Shown here: positions 1 to 6,685 of the stretch, one piece after another
How positions within the stretch are numbered: position 1 is the first letter of the stretch
How the letters are laid out: each line of letters starts with the position of its first letter
Source of the DNA: Pseudobdellovibrionaceae bacterium
Lineage (GTDB): Bacteria > Bdellovibrionota > Bdellovibrionia > Bdellovibrionales > JAMPXM01
NCBI GenBank assembly: GCA_016791465.1
Contig: JAEUWE010000473.1
Coordinates: 1 to 9,987 of the forward strand
Direction of reading: 5' to 3'
DNA length: 9,987 nt
The notes under the pieces: model-generated
The model's database searches: none
What the model was told of the DNA's origin: nothing
The model's input: only the letters and a program-made list of their open reading frames with translations
Position numbers and translations under genes: made by a program

Positions 1-1
1 C

Positions 2-934
2 TTGCTGCACGCCGCTCTTCGCAAGGTGCTCGGCACCCACGTCACTCAGGCAGGAAGCTTGGTCGACTCCGAGCGCCTCCGCTTTGACTTCACTCACGGC
101 AAAGCACTTTCACGCGAAGAACTTCACCGCATCGAAGAAATGGTGAATTTCGAGATCGGCAAAGCCACGCCAGTCGACGCGCGCGAGATGTCACACGCCG
201 ACGCGATGGACATGGGCGCCATGGCACTGTTCGGCGAAAAATACGGCGACCGAGTCCGCGTTATCAAAATGGGCGGCTTCTCAACCGAACTCTGCGGCGG
301 CACACACGTCACCAACACATCGGTCATTCGTCTGTTTAAAATTCTGTCCGAAGGTGGCGTCTCCGCCGGTGTTCGCCGCATCGAGGCCACAACCGCCGAC
401 CGCGCTCTTCGCCACCTGCTTGTCGCCGCCGACGAAGCGGCCCACGCACGCGAAGTCGCCGGCACGCAGGCTCCGCTCGCCACCTACATCGAAGGCATGA
501 AAGAAAAAGTAAAAGAGCTTGAGCGCGAAATCAAAAAACTCAAAGGCTCTGCCATCGATGTGGACGCCCTTGCTCGCGAAGCACGTGCGTTTGACTCGAA
601 GGGCACGGCCAGCAAATTTGTCGGCGCAAGCCTCGAAATCGACGACCGCGACGTGCTCGCAAAAGTCGCCGACCAGCTGCGCGACAAAATCGGCTCAGGC
701 GTCGTTTGCCTGATCGGCCGCGGTCCGGATGGCGCCGGCGGCGGCAAGCATCCAATCATCGTTTCGGTTTCAAAGAACCTCGTCGGCGCTCTCAACGCCG
801 GAAAGATTCTCGGCGAAGTCGCAAAAGAGATGGGCGGACGCGGCGGAGGTCGACCAGACTTCGCCCAAGGCGCCGGCGACCAACTCGACAAAGCGAGCGC
901 CGCCCTCACCAAAGCCGCCTCCCTCCTCAGTTAG
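2..934 (+). CDS. alaS: Alanine--tRNA ligase, C-terminal part (5' end outside window)
   Basis: Alanyl-tRNA synthetase charges tRNA-Ala in the cytoplasm and hydrolyses mischarged Ser- and Gly-tRNA-Ala. The 310 visible residues are the editing domain, a coiled coil and the C-Ala domain; the aminoacylation domain (some 570 residues of a roughly 880-residue family) lies upstream of the window. The visible part opens at LLHAALRKVLGTHV, which in this family directly follows the HxxxH zinc motif, so that half of the editing zinc site is just off the edge. The other half, CGGTH, is at residues 98-102 of the visible part. Residues 70-130 match the family signature (MGAMALFGEKYGD through GVRRIEA). A Lys/Glu-rich coiled coil spans about 160-185, and the DHHA1-type glycine-rich tail GGGRPDFAQGAG sits near 281-292. 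The gene is intact to its TAG stop. A pair of palindromic repeats begins about 25 bp downstream. The identification is essentially certain. Confidence 0.97.
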   Translation: MLHAALRKVLGTHVTQAGSLVDSERLRFDFTHGKALSREELHRIEEMVNFEIGKATPVDAREMSHADAMDMGAMALFGEKYGDRVRVIKMGGFSTELCGGTHVTNTSVIRLFKILSEGGVSAGVRRIEATTADRALRHLLVAADEAAHAREVAGTQAPLATYIEGMKEKVKELEREIKKLKGSAIDVDALAREARAFDSKGTASKFVGASLEIDDRDVLAKVADQLRDKIGSGVVCLIGRGPDGAGGGKHPIIVSVSKNLVGALNAGKILGEVAKEMGGRGGGRPDFAQGAGDQLDKASAALTKAASLLS

Positions 935-956
935 TCGCCCCCGATTCACCCCCCCC

Positions 957-981
957 ATTGTCCGAACTTAGTTCGGAAAAT
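957..981. repeat. Palindromic repeat copy 1 (TTA orientation)
   Basis: The perfect core TCCGAAC-TTA-GTTCGGA spans 961-977. Outside it, after one mismatch (960/978), three more pairs extend the stem to 957-981. A run of C lies on both sides (951-956 and 982-986), so the outer CCC/GGG pairing seen in copy 2 is absent. The copy lies 23 bp after the alaS stop and its centre is 35 bp from that of copy 2. Confidence 0.85.
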
Positions 982-1027
982 CCCCCTAACCCATGTTCGA
1001 ACTTAGTTCGGAAATGGGCTAGGGAGA
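981..1027. repeat. Palindromic repeat copy 2, extended 47-nt hairpin
   Basis: The core CGAAC-TTA-GTTCG is at 998-1010. Pairing continues outward through CCCAT/ATGGG and then TCCCCCTAA/CTAGGGAGA, giving arms of 22 nt around a 3-nt loop. I count 18 Watson-Crick pairs, one G-T wobble (997/1011) and three mismatches (995/1013, 989/1019, 983/1025); the last two become G-U wobbles in RNA from the minus strand. The hairpin sits between the convergent alaS and outer-membrane-protein genes, about 47 and 32 bp from their stops. No T-tract follows on either strand, so it is not a textbook intrinsic terminator, although it may still end or protect both transcripts. Confidence 0.85.
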
Positions 1028-1058
1028 GATAGGCCGATTTGGGAATAGCCAGAGTTTT

Positions 1059-2246
1059 TTAGAATTCCAATGCTCCGGCAAGGATCATCCCGCCGCGAAC
1101 CGGCACCGAGTACGGAAACCGGCCGTCATCTTCAATTTCCCAATCGATGAAGTTGTTGTGAAAAAGGCCCGCCGTAAAGACTTTATCTTCAGCAACTCGA
1201 AGTTCCGCCCCCACTGTCGCCGTCACCGGAACCGTCTTGCGACGAGCCGAAATGTCGTGTCCAAGCGCATCGGCAACCCCAAACGCAAGGCCCGCAATGA
1301 GTCTCGTTGAATCCGAGTAGCGATACTCATCGCCAATCCGAACGAGTACCTCTCCGCCGACGCCGGTCATGCTGTTTCCTCGATTCTCAAAAAATGCAAT
1401 CTCACTACTCAGCCGGTGAGAGCTTCCGTCGATCGAAAACCCAACAATACCTTCAACACCATTTCCAAGCAGCTGATTTGAGCTATTCAATCCCTCGATT
1501 GAAATCGTCGAGGCAGAGGCGCTCGGACTGACTGTCGCCATCACACGATTCCCCTCATCACGACTCATGAGCTCCACGCTCGGGCTTCGAACCGAAAGGC
1601 CGATCGAAATTCCGTCATCCAAATCGAGTATGGCACCCAACGAGAACGAAAGATCCGTGCGCGTCCGCTCCTCCCACGAATAATAGACCGAGCCGGACTG
1701 AGACGAACTCGCCGCTGCCGATTGAGAATCGATGTGAAGCTGGTATGTCGTCGCACACATCGCAAAGCCCCAGCGAAATCCATCTTCTTTCATTCCGACG
1801 GCGACAGCGGCGTGGCTCACGTCAAGATCAGCCTTCATCCTCGCCAGTGAAAGCGGATAACGATAGTCAAAGACATAGCGCTCCGACTGGTACAGTCCAA
1901 ATGTCGCCTGCATGCGACCAAATGTTCGCCTTCCTCCCAATGAGGTTGGAATCGACGAGTAACCAGATCGAAACGATCCTTTATCTGACCCGCCTCGAGA
2001 TTCAACCATCGTGAGCATATAGAGATTGGAAGAGATTGAGATTTCAGAATCCTGCTGATCTTCGCCGCGCGCCGCACTCGAAGCTGGGTTGGACAACGGC
2101 GCCAGTGACGAGCGAGAACGGGCGACCGAAGTATTTGCCGTCAAACCTTCACGCGACGAGATCGGAAGAAACGAAAGCTGGGCCCCTGATCGCTCGCCTA
2201 TGAGAACTAATGCAAATACACAAACTAGAAGCTGGCGCCCGGTCAT
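1059..2246 (-). CDS. Predicted outer-membrane beta-barrel protein, function unknown
   Basis: This is a 395-residue exported protein. It begins MTGRQLLVCVFALVLIGERSGA, a plausible Sec signal peptide cleaved near GA/Q. The mature part is rich in alternating polar/apolar stretches of 8-12 residues, such as DLSFSLGAILDL, ISIGLSVRS and VTATVGAELRV, typical of transmembrane beta strands. It ends in GMILAGALEF; a terminal Phe preceded by alternating apolar residues is the usual recognition signal for the BAM assembly machinery. An early NPASSA segment is faintly like the NPAG segment of FadL/OmpP1-type porins, but I would not assign it to that family. The ATG at 2246 is preferred over a TTG at 2315 because it has GAGG nine bases upstream and starts directly with the signal peptide. 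The 3' end faces alaS across two palindromic repeats. The substrate, if any, is unknown. Confidence 0.75.
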   Translation of the reverse strand: MTGRQLLVCVFALVLIGERSGAQLSFLPISSREGLTANTSVARSRSSLAPLSNPASSAARGEDQQDSEISISSNLYMLTMVESRGGSDKGSFRSGYSSIPTSLGGRRTFGRMQATFGLYQSERYVFDYRYPLSLARMKADLDVSHAAVAVGMKEDGFRWGFAMCATTYQLHIDSQSAAASSSQSGSVYYSWEERTRTDLSFSLGAILDLDDGISIGLSVRSPSVELMSRDEGNRVMATVSPSASASTISIEGLNSSNQLLGNGVEGIVGFSIDGSSHRLSSEIAFFENRGNSMTGVGGEVLVRIGDEYRYSDSTRLIAGLAFGVADALGHDISARRKTVPVTATVGAELRVAEDKVFTAGLFHNNFIDWEIEDDGRFPYSVPVRGGMILAGALEF

Positions 2247-2255
2247 TCCGATAGG

Positions 2256-2259
2256 CCTC
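2256..2259 (-). promoter_or_regulatory. Ribosome binding site of the outer-membrane protein gene
   Basis: GAGG on the minus strand, nine bases before the ATG at 2246. It supports that start over the upstream TTG at 2315, which would put 23 charged residues before the signal peptide. Confidence 0.5.
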
Positions 2260-2265
2260 AATCTT

Positions 2266-2303
2266 AAATTAATGCCCGAGCGCTTCACTTCAAGCCTCGG
2301 GCA
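2266..2303 (-). terminator. Hairpin terminator after the Cys/Met-rich gene
   Basis: TGCCCGAG (2273-2280) and CTCGGGCA (2296-2303) form a perfect 8-bp stem. GCTT (2282-2285) and AAGC (2292-2295) extend it by four pairs, with only C2281 bulged, leaving a 6-nt loop. On the minus strand the stem is followed by TTAATTTAAGATT, an imperfect T-tract. It lies 37 bp after the stop at 2340 and 27 bp before the start of the next minus-strand gene, so it probably ends the ureohydrolase operon. The downstream gene's own promoter would then have to overlap it, or that gene relies on readthrough. Confidence 0.65.
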
Positions 2304-2339
2304 CACCGTTAACAAAATCTCAAGTCAGGCGATTCTCCA

Positions 2340-2762
2340 CTATTTCTTTTCAGTAGGAGCATCGGCGGCTTTGTCAGTCGCAGCGGCAGCAGCGTCGGCT
2401 TTCATTTTGCCGTGCATTTTCTTATGCATCTTCGCCATTTTTTTGCTCATTTTTCCGTTCATCTTTCCGGCCTTGTCCGCCATCGGGCAGGCTTTGCCGT
2501 CCTTTGCGTGCGGGCAGGTGCCATCTTTTGCGTGCGGACATGCCTCGCTATTTTTCGCATATGGACATGTTGCCGGATCACAGGCCTTGCCATCTTTCAT
2601 GCATGTCGCCGCTGTATCCGCAGCTGCGGCCGCATCTGTCGTCGCCGCTCCTGCCTCTGCAGTTGCCGTCGTTGCCGATGACGCCGCTTCGTCCGCGGCA
2701 AATGCCTGAACGCCAAAACCCATTCCCAAAACCAAACTCATCATAACCAATACGTTTTTCAT
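2340..2762 (-). CDS. Small secreted Cys/His/Met-rich protein, possible metal binder
   Basis: This 140-residue protein is not one I recognise. A clear signal peptide (residues 1-22, ending GVQAFA) is followed by a low-complexity Ala/Thr stretch (23-53). Next comes a run of short Cys repeats from 54 to 100: six cysteines (54, 61, 66, 75, 83, 92) in units such as CPYAKNSEA, CPHAKDGT, CPHAKDGKA and CPMADKAGK. After that is a Lys/Met helix (101-120) with Met at 101, 105, 109, 112, 116 and 120, a 3-4 spacing that puts all Met on one face, plus His113 and His117. The tail is Ala/Lys-rich. Cys, His and Met ligands suggest soft-metal binding (for example copper) in the periplasm, which is inference. 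The ATG at 2762 has GGGA five bases upstream; a TTG one codon earlier is less likely. The start lies 15 bp after the ureohydrolase stop, so the two are probably co-transcribed. Confidence 0.75.
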   Translation of the reverse strand: MKNVLVMMSLVLGMGFGVQAFAADEAASSATTATAEAGAATTDAAAAADTAATCMKDGKACDPATCPYAKNSEACPHAKDGTCPHAKDGKACPMADKAGKMNGKMSKKMAKMHKKMHGKMKADAAAAATDKAADAPTEKK

Positions 2763-2777
2763 CAAAGTCCCTTTCGT

Positions 2778-3728
2778 TTAGCGGGTGGATCCCACCATCA
2801 ATCCTAAAATTTCAAACAGCGTGTCCATGGCCGCAAGCTGAGTGATCTCGCTTGAGTCATAGGCAGGCAACACTTCGACAACATCGGCACCAACAAGTCT
2901 CTTCACGCGGAGAGCGCGGAGAATCTGCTGAGTCTCGTACGTGGTGAGCCCTCCGGGAACAGGTGTACCGGTCCCGGGCGCGTACGCCGGATCCAAGCAA
3001 TCAACATCGAAGGTGATATAGGTTGGATCATCGCCAAAATCAGGAAGCGTCTTGATAAAGTCTGACACGCCAGCGCCGCGGCGAATGTCGTCGACTTGCG
3101 CAACTCGCAAACCGTGCTTTTGAATGAAGTCGAGATCATCGCGCCCAGCGAGTGGACCACGAAGGCCGATCTGCAGTGAGCCCGCTGCATTGACAAGCCC
3201 TTCTTCAACGGCGTGACGAAGAAACGAGCCGTGATGATACTCACAGTCCCAAGCCGCGGGATAAGTGTCCATGTGCGCGTCGAAGTGAATCACGCGCACT
3301 GGTTTTCCGACGCTCTTTCGAACAGCGCGAAGCATCGGCAGTGTCACCGAGTGATCTCCACCAACAGCGATGAGGCGGCGCGAACTCCCGCTCAAAACTT
3401 TATCGTAAAAATCTTCGATGCGCTGATAGGACTTCGCAAGGTCCACCGGCACAATCGGAATATCGCCAATGTCGGCCACGCGAATTTTCTCAGTGAACGA
3501 TTGCATGCGGCCCCAGTGAAACACTCGACCGAGAGATGACACTTCGCGTACACCAAGCGGGCCAAACCGCTGCCCCGTGCGATAGCTCGAGCCTCCATCA
3601 AATGGAACGCCGACAATCCCGACATCGTAATCCGACACCGGCTCAACGTGCGGCATGCGGAAAAACGTTTTAATTCCCGAAAAACGCGGCATTTCACGGC
3701 CCGAAACCGGCACAAACTTATTCGCCAT
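2778..3728 (-). CDS. speB: Agmatinase-family ureohydrolase
   Basis: This 316-residue cytoplasmic enzyme belongs to the arginase/agmatinase superfamily, whose members hydrolyse a guanidino group to urea and an amine using two Mn ions. All metal-ligand motifs are present: GGDHS (His126), DAHMD (Asp150, His152, Asp154) and FDVDCLDP (Asp241, Asp243). The GTGTPVPGG stretch after the last motif and the N-terminal VPFDGGSSYRTGQRFGP segment are typical of the agmatinase branch rather than arginase. Length is normal. If the substrate is agmatine, the product is putrescine. The N-terminus (MPRFSGIKTFFRMPHV) also resembles guanidinobutyrases, so 4-guanidinobutanoate or another guanidino compound is an open alternative and speB is tentative. 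The ATG at 3728 has no obvious Shine-Dalgarno sequence. The gene is divergent from mutY across 73 bp and is followed 15 bp later by the secreted Cys/Met-rich gene. Confidence 0.88.
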   Translation of the reverse strand: MANKFVPVSGREMPRFSGIKTFFRMPHVEPVSDYDVGIVGVPFDGGSSYRTGQRFGPLGVREVSSLGRVFHWGRMQSFTEKIRVADIGDIPIVPVDLAKSYQRIEDFYDKVLSGSSRRLIAVGGDHSVTLPMLRAVRKSVGKPVRVIHFDAHMDTYPAAWDCEYHHGSFLRHAVEEGLVNAAGSLQIGLRGPLAGRDDLDFIQKHGLRVAQVDDIRRGAGVSDFIKTLPDFGDDPTYITFDVDCLDPAYAPGTGTPVPGGLTTYETQQILRALRVKRLVGADVVEVLPAYDSSEITQLAAMDTLFEILGLMVGSTR

Positions 3729-3761
3729 GCCGATACGCTAGCACAAATCATTTCTTCCGCA

Positions 3762-3791
3762 ATGACAGGTGCGCGCCGTCTTCGCTAAAGT
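3762..3791 (+). promoter_or_regulatory. Candidate sigma-70-type promoter of mutY
   Basis: ATGACA (3762-3767, five of six matches to TTGACA), an 18-bp spacer and TAAAGT (3786-3791, four of six matches to TATAAT). Transcription would begin near 3798, only a few bases before the ATG at 3802. This fits the absence of a ribosome binding site there and suggests a nearly leaderless mRNA. It also argues against the in-frame GTG at 3769, which lies inside this promoter. Confidence 0.35.
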
Positions 3792-3801
3792 CTCAAACGT
3801 G

Positions 3802-4845
3802 ATGCCGAGTGAGACGCCGAAGTTTATTGAAGACCTTGTCGAGTGGTACCAAGGAGTTCGCCGCACGTTGCCATGGCGCACGTCGCGCGATCCGTATCGT
3901 ATTTGGATCTCCGAGGTCATGCTTCAGCAAACCACCGTTGCCGCCGTCATTCCCTACTACGATCGATTCATGAACCGCTTTCCGACGCTCGCGACACTCG
4001 CCGCCGCCTCCGTCGAGGACGTGCTCGAGTACTGGGCCGGACTGGGATACTATTCGCGAGCGCGCAACCTGCATCGTGCCGCCCAAGCGCTTGACAAGAA
4101 AGTTACCGACAGCGGCGCATTCCCAGAAACGCACGTGGAGCTACTCGAATATTCCGGATTTGGCGACTACACCGCGCGCGCCGTTTCGAGTCTCGCTTTC
4201 GGCGAGCGCGTCGGTGTACTGGACGGCAATGTGATTCGCGTCATCAGTCGTATCGAGGGACGCCGATCCGAGTGGTGGAAACCGGCCGAACGAAAAATCC
4301 TACAAGCCCGTGCTGACGCTTGGGCAGCGGAAAAAAAATGTGATCCGAGCGATATCAATCAAGCGATGATGGAGCTCGGCGCCACCATCTGCACACCCAA
4401 GTCCCCAAGCTGCATGCTCTGCCCGCTTCGGAATTCCTGCGTCGCCTATCAGCATAAGACTGGAAAACTTTCCGCTCGTGCCCTGCCGCTTCCCCGTCCA
4501 CGCCGCTCTCTCGAGATCTGGCACTGGAAGCCGGAAGTCACCCTTAAAAAAGGCGCCGTTCGGCTTATCAAAAATGACTATGCCCCTTTTCTCAAAGGTC
4601 ATTGGATTTTGCCCGGCACCGTCGCGCTCAAAAAGACAAAACCACAGCGCTTTCACCTCCGGGGCTCCGTCACTCATCACGACATATACGTGGAGCTACC
4701 GGCAAAAGCCCAAGGCCGCTCCAGCCGTTCAAAGTCTTCATCAGCGAATGAATGCTGGATTCCACTTCAAAAACTCAAAGCAAAAATTCCATCGAGCCTC
4801 ATTCGCAAAGCCATCGATACGACGCTCAATCTAAGGACGAAATGA
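3802..4845 (+). CDS. mutY: A/G-specific adenine DNA glycosylase MutY
   Basis: MutY removes adenine mispaired with 8-oxoguanine in base excision repair. The 347-residue product matches the family length (E. coli MutY is 350). The catalytic Glu38 lies in SEVMLQQT, the helix-hairpin-helix is YSGFGDYTARAV (117-128), and the catalytic Asp141 is in VLDGNVIRV. The 4Fe-4S cluster loop has the expected C-x6-C-x2-C-x5-C spacing (Cys197, 204, 207, 213). The C-terminal NUDIX-like domain, which reads 8-oxoG, carries VTH (290-292) where E. coli has the FSH motif, so Phe and Ser are replaced while His is kept. I chose the ATG at 3802 because it gives an E. coli-like N-terminus. An in-frame GTG at 3769 would add 11 residues and overlap the candidate promoter; neither start has a visible Shine-Dalgarno sequence. 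The TGA stop overlaps the next gene's ATG, so that gene is translationally coupled. Confidence 0.94.
   Translation: MPSETPKFIEDLVEWYQGVRRTLPWRTSRDPYRIWISEVMLQQTTVAAVIPYYDRFMNRFPTLATLAAASVEDVLEYWAGLGYYSRARNLHRAAQALDKKVTDSGAFPETHVELLEYSGFGDYTARAVSSLAFGERVGVLDGNVIRVISRIEGRRSEWWKPAERKILQARADAWAAEKKCDPSDINQAMMELGATICTPKSPSCMLCPLRNSCVAYQHKTGKLSARALPLPRPRRSLEIWHWKPEVTLKKGAVRLIKNDYAPFLKGHWILPGTVALKKTKPQRFHLRGSVTHHDIYVELPAKAQGRSSRSKSSSANECWIPLQKLKAKIPSSLIRKAIDTTLNLRTK
4833..4837 (+). promoter_or_regulatory. Ribosome binding site of the lipoprotein gene
   Basis: AAGGA within the last codons of mutY, four bases before the ATG at 4842. It fixes the start at 4842 rather than at in-frame upstream codons inside mutY, and it supports coupling of the two genes. 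Confidence 0.75.
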
Positions 4846-5996
4846 CCAAGCCGAAGCTCTTCTCCTCCGCCACTGCATCGATAGTTTTTGTCAGTTTGCT
4901 CACAATTCTATCGAGCTGTAAGTCGGTCCCCGTCTCAAAAACCGGCGACGTCACCAATACACACTCACCGCAAGCCAACGCTCCAACACTCGCCCCGATT
5001 GAGCTCGCCGGCTCTGCCTACTCAGTCACCGGAAAACCCGTCAAAGCCATTGGTCTTCCCATTGCCGGCCTCGCCCGCCGCCCCATTCCCATGGCAGCCG
5101 GTGTCGTTGCATACTCGAGTCTGAAGCCAGGCTCGGCGCGCTGGCAGGTTTACTCTTTCGACTTCACGAGCAACACCGAGCAACGACGCAGTTTCGATGC
5201 CGGCCACGCAGAGCCGGTTGGTTGGCTCCACGGCCGCCTCGTCATCGCAAGCTCATCCGAGCAGGAAAAACATCCGAGCCGCATCCTCGATTCCTATGTT
5301 GCCAAGTTCGGCACACCGTCAACGACCAGTACGACACCACCGCTCGCCAGCTCTACCGATTTGTTCTTTGATCGCGAACGTATTTCCAAAGATCCCGCAT
5401 CGTCCTGGTTGCTCACGGCCGATCTCTTACAAAAACAGGCACTCATTGTGACACGTGAAAAAGACAGCACGACATTTCGAGTCCTCATCACACAGAACGG
5501 GAATCACCGCGTTTGGATTCCCACTCGCCCATCCGATAATACTCTTCCTCCGGTCCAATCAGCGGCGATCACACCAGATGGTCAATCCATCATTTGGACA
5601 TTCACAAAAGAGCCCCTTGTCGCCATTACCACGGCACAAGGAAAAAACACTCGCCCTCTCACCCTTAAGCCAGCCCCAGCCGGCCCCTCTGTTGGCCCTT
5701 TGCTCAGCACAATCGACGACACCATTGTCGATTCGACCGGCCGCTGGCTCATCGGCAGCACCGCCTCACAAGACAGTGGCCGCAATCTCATCGCCATTGA
5801 AATTCAATCGGGCTGCACCACCACGCTCACCGAACTTCCCGGCGACGAGAGCTCGCCCGCCCTTTCTGCCGACGGCGCCTGGCTATTTTTTACGCTTAAA
5901 CAGGGCGACCTCTACAGCATCAGCCGTATTCCATTTGAAAGCCCAACCACCGGCACCGCCTGCGAACAAAAGAATGTTGCGAACACCACATTTTAA
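4842..5996 (+). CDS. Predicted lipoprotein with TolB/PD40-type propeller repeats
   Basis: This 384-residue envelope protein has no function I can name. Residues 1-25 form a lipoprotein signal peptide with lipobox LSSC; Cys26 would be lipidated, and Lys27 at position +2 does not suggest inner-membrane retention under the enterobacterial rule. The mature part contains segments resembling PD40 (WD40-like) blades: AAITPDGQSIIWTF (241-254) and SSPALSADGAWLFF (337-350), the latter followed by a DLYSI strand, as in TolB and related periplasmic beta-propellers. An earlier blade is likely near 85-105 (GVVAYSSL, WQVYSFDF). The linker after the lipid anchor is rich in Pro, Thr and Ala. The start is set by AAGGA four bases before ATG, and the ATG overlaps the mutY stop as ATGA. 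A 62-bp gap with a GC-rich hairpin separates it from the next secreted protein. The fold assignment is an inference from two clear repeats. Confidence 0.72.
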   Translation: MTKPKLFSSATASIVFVSLLTILSSCKSVPVSKTGDVTNTHSPQANAPTLAPIELAGSAYSVTGKPVKAIGLPIAGLARRPIPMAAGVVAYSSLKPGSARWQVYSFDFTSNTEQRRSFDAGHAEPVGWLHGRLVIASSSEQEKHPSRILDSYVAKFGTPSTTSTTPPLASSTDLFFDRERISKDPASSWLLTADLLQKQALIVTREKDSTTFRVLITQNGNHRVWIPTRPSDNTLPPVQSAAITPDGQSIIWTFTKEPLVAITTAQGKNTRPLTLKPAPAGPSVGPLLSTIDDTIVDSTGRWLIGSTASQDSGRNLIAIEIQSGCTTTLTELPGDESSPALSADGAWLFFTLKQGDLYSISRIPFESPTTGTACEQKNVANTTF

Positions 5997-6014
5997 GTTA
6001 CCGTAAAGACTGGA

Positions 6015-6031
6015 CCTCGCGCACCGCGAGG
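6015..6031. other. GC-rich hairpin between two co-directional genes
   Basis: CCTCGCG, loop CAC, CGCGAGG: a perfect 7-bp stem 18 bp after the lipoprotein stop and 27 bp before the next start. No T-tract follows (AAACGCTCTG), so it may stabilise the upstream mRNA end, attenuate transcription or structure the leader of the downstream gene. Confidence 0.5.
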
Positions 6032-6048
6032 AAACGCTCTGTTTGCAT

Positions 6049-6053
6049 GGAGG
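6049..6053 (+). promoter_or_regulatory. Ribosome binding site of the secreted protein gene
   Basis: GGAGG five bases before the ATG at 6059. It overlaps an earlier in-frame ATG at 6047, so the 6059 start is preferred. Confidence 0.8.
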
Positions 6054-6058
6054 CAACG

Positions 6059-6607
6059 ATGCGCTTTTTTTCAGTCCTATTTTGCGTCGCTATTTGTTTG
6101 TCCGCAGCGACTACCACACAGGCATCGCCCCACCCCGGCACGTCGAGTTCGCGCCTCTTGGCGCCGAAACTCGGCTTTTTCCGCTCCGCCGATGGCTTTC
6201 GTCTGCACTCTGGAGACTCCGGTTGGCTACAAGCCGCACCGCCCGCAGGCAACCAAACGATTCTCACCGTCTATCGAAACCCCGTCGTGAATTCGAAAGC
6301 CTCGCTCACTGTTCGCGTCGATCGTCTCGCCCGAGGCACGAGCACCGACCGCTACATCAGCCGCTGGGTCAAAGAATACCCTCGTTTCGGATTCGACGTT
6401 CTCGGCTCACAGCCGTTTTCACAGGGCACACTCAAAGGTCATGTGATCGACCTCCTCAACCGCGACTCCAAAATGCAGCTGCGACAAGTGGTCTTCGTCA
6501 ACGAACAGAGAAAACGCGCCGCTATTCTCACTTGCCGCGACACCACCCAAGACTTCTCCGCAACGCTGAAATCCTGCAACTCGATCGTCCGCACCTTCGA
6601 ATGGTAG
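6059..6607 (+). CDS. Secreted protein, probable DcrB/PsbP-like fold
   Basis: A 182-residue exported protein of unknown role. Residues 1-22 form a signal peptide (MRFFSVLFCVAICLSA, cleavage after TQA). The mature part has the order seen in small DcrB/PsbP-like periplasmic proteins: an opening GFRLHSGDSGW strand-turn, a strand with TLTVRVDRL-like alternation, a helix with the DRYISRWVKEY segment, paired strands (GHVIDLLN, LRQVVFVNEQ, AAILTCRDT) and a closing helix ending NSIVRTFEW. The fold call is recognition of this pattern only, not of diagnostic residues. Two mature cysteines (159 and 173) could form a disulfide in the periplasm. The start is decided by GGAGG five bases before ATG. It lies in the same direction as mutY and the lipoprotein gene and may share their transcript. 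A pair of palindromic repeats starts about 10 bp after its stop. Confidence 0.7.
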   Translation: MRFFSVLFCVAICLSAATTTQASPHPGTSSSRLLAPKLGFFRSADGFRLHSGDSGWLQAAPPAGNQTILTVYRNPVVNSKASLTVRVDRLARGTSTDRYISRWVKEYPRFGFDVLGSQPFSQGTLKGHVIDLLNRDSKMQLRQVVFVNEQRKRAAILTCRDTTQDFSATLKSCNSIVRTFEW

Positions 6608-6616
6608 CCCGCTCCC

Positions 6617-6639
6617 ATTTCCGAACTTAGTTCAGATTT
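6617..6639. repeat. Palindromic repeat copy 3 (degraded, TTA orientation)
   Basis: TTCCGAAC-TTA-GTTCAGA centred on 6628, preceded by CCCAT (6614-6618). One C/A mismatch (6622/6634) would be a G-U wobble in RNA from the minus strand, and the outer right arm has decayed to TTTCACA. It starts 9 bp after the stop of the secreted protein gene. Confidence 0.75.
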
Positions 6640-6685
6640 CACAGAGACATTTTCCTGAGATCGACCTGCCATTTTCAGCCGCCAC

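Noticed and set aside
957..1027. Palindromes as ordinary intrinsic terminators
   Set aside because: The stems are strong, but neither strand shows a T-tract right after any of the six copies, and copies lie in both orientations; a non-canonical role in transcript ends remains possible.
2089..2709. 206-codon plus-strand open frame over the small secreted gene
   Set aside because: The opposite strand gives a signal peptide, Cys repeats and a ribosome binding site; this frame is Ala/Phe-rich shadow sequence crossing the terminator hairpin.
3769..3801. GTG at 3769 as mutY start
   Set aside because: It adds 11 residues without homology, has no ribosome binding site and lies within the best promoter match.
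6043..6630. 195-codon plus-strand frame overlapping the secreted protein gene
   Set aside because: Arg/Pro-rich with no domain, while the overlapping frame has GGAGG, a signal peptide and a plausible fold.
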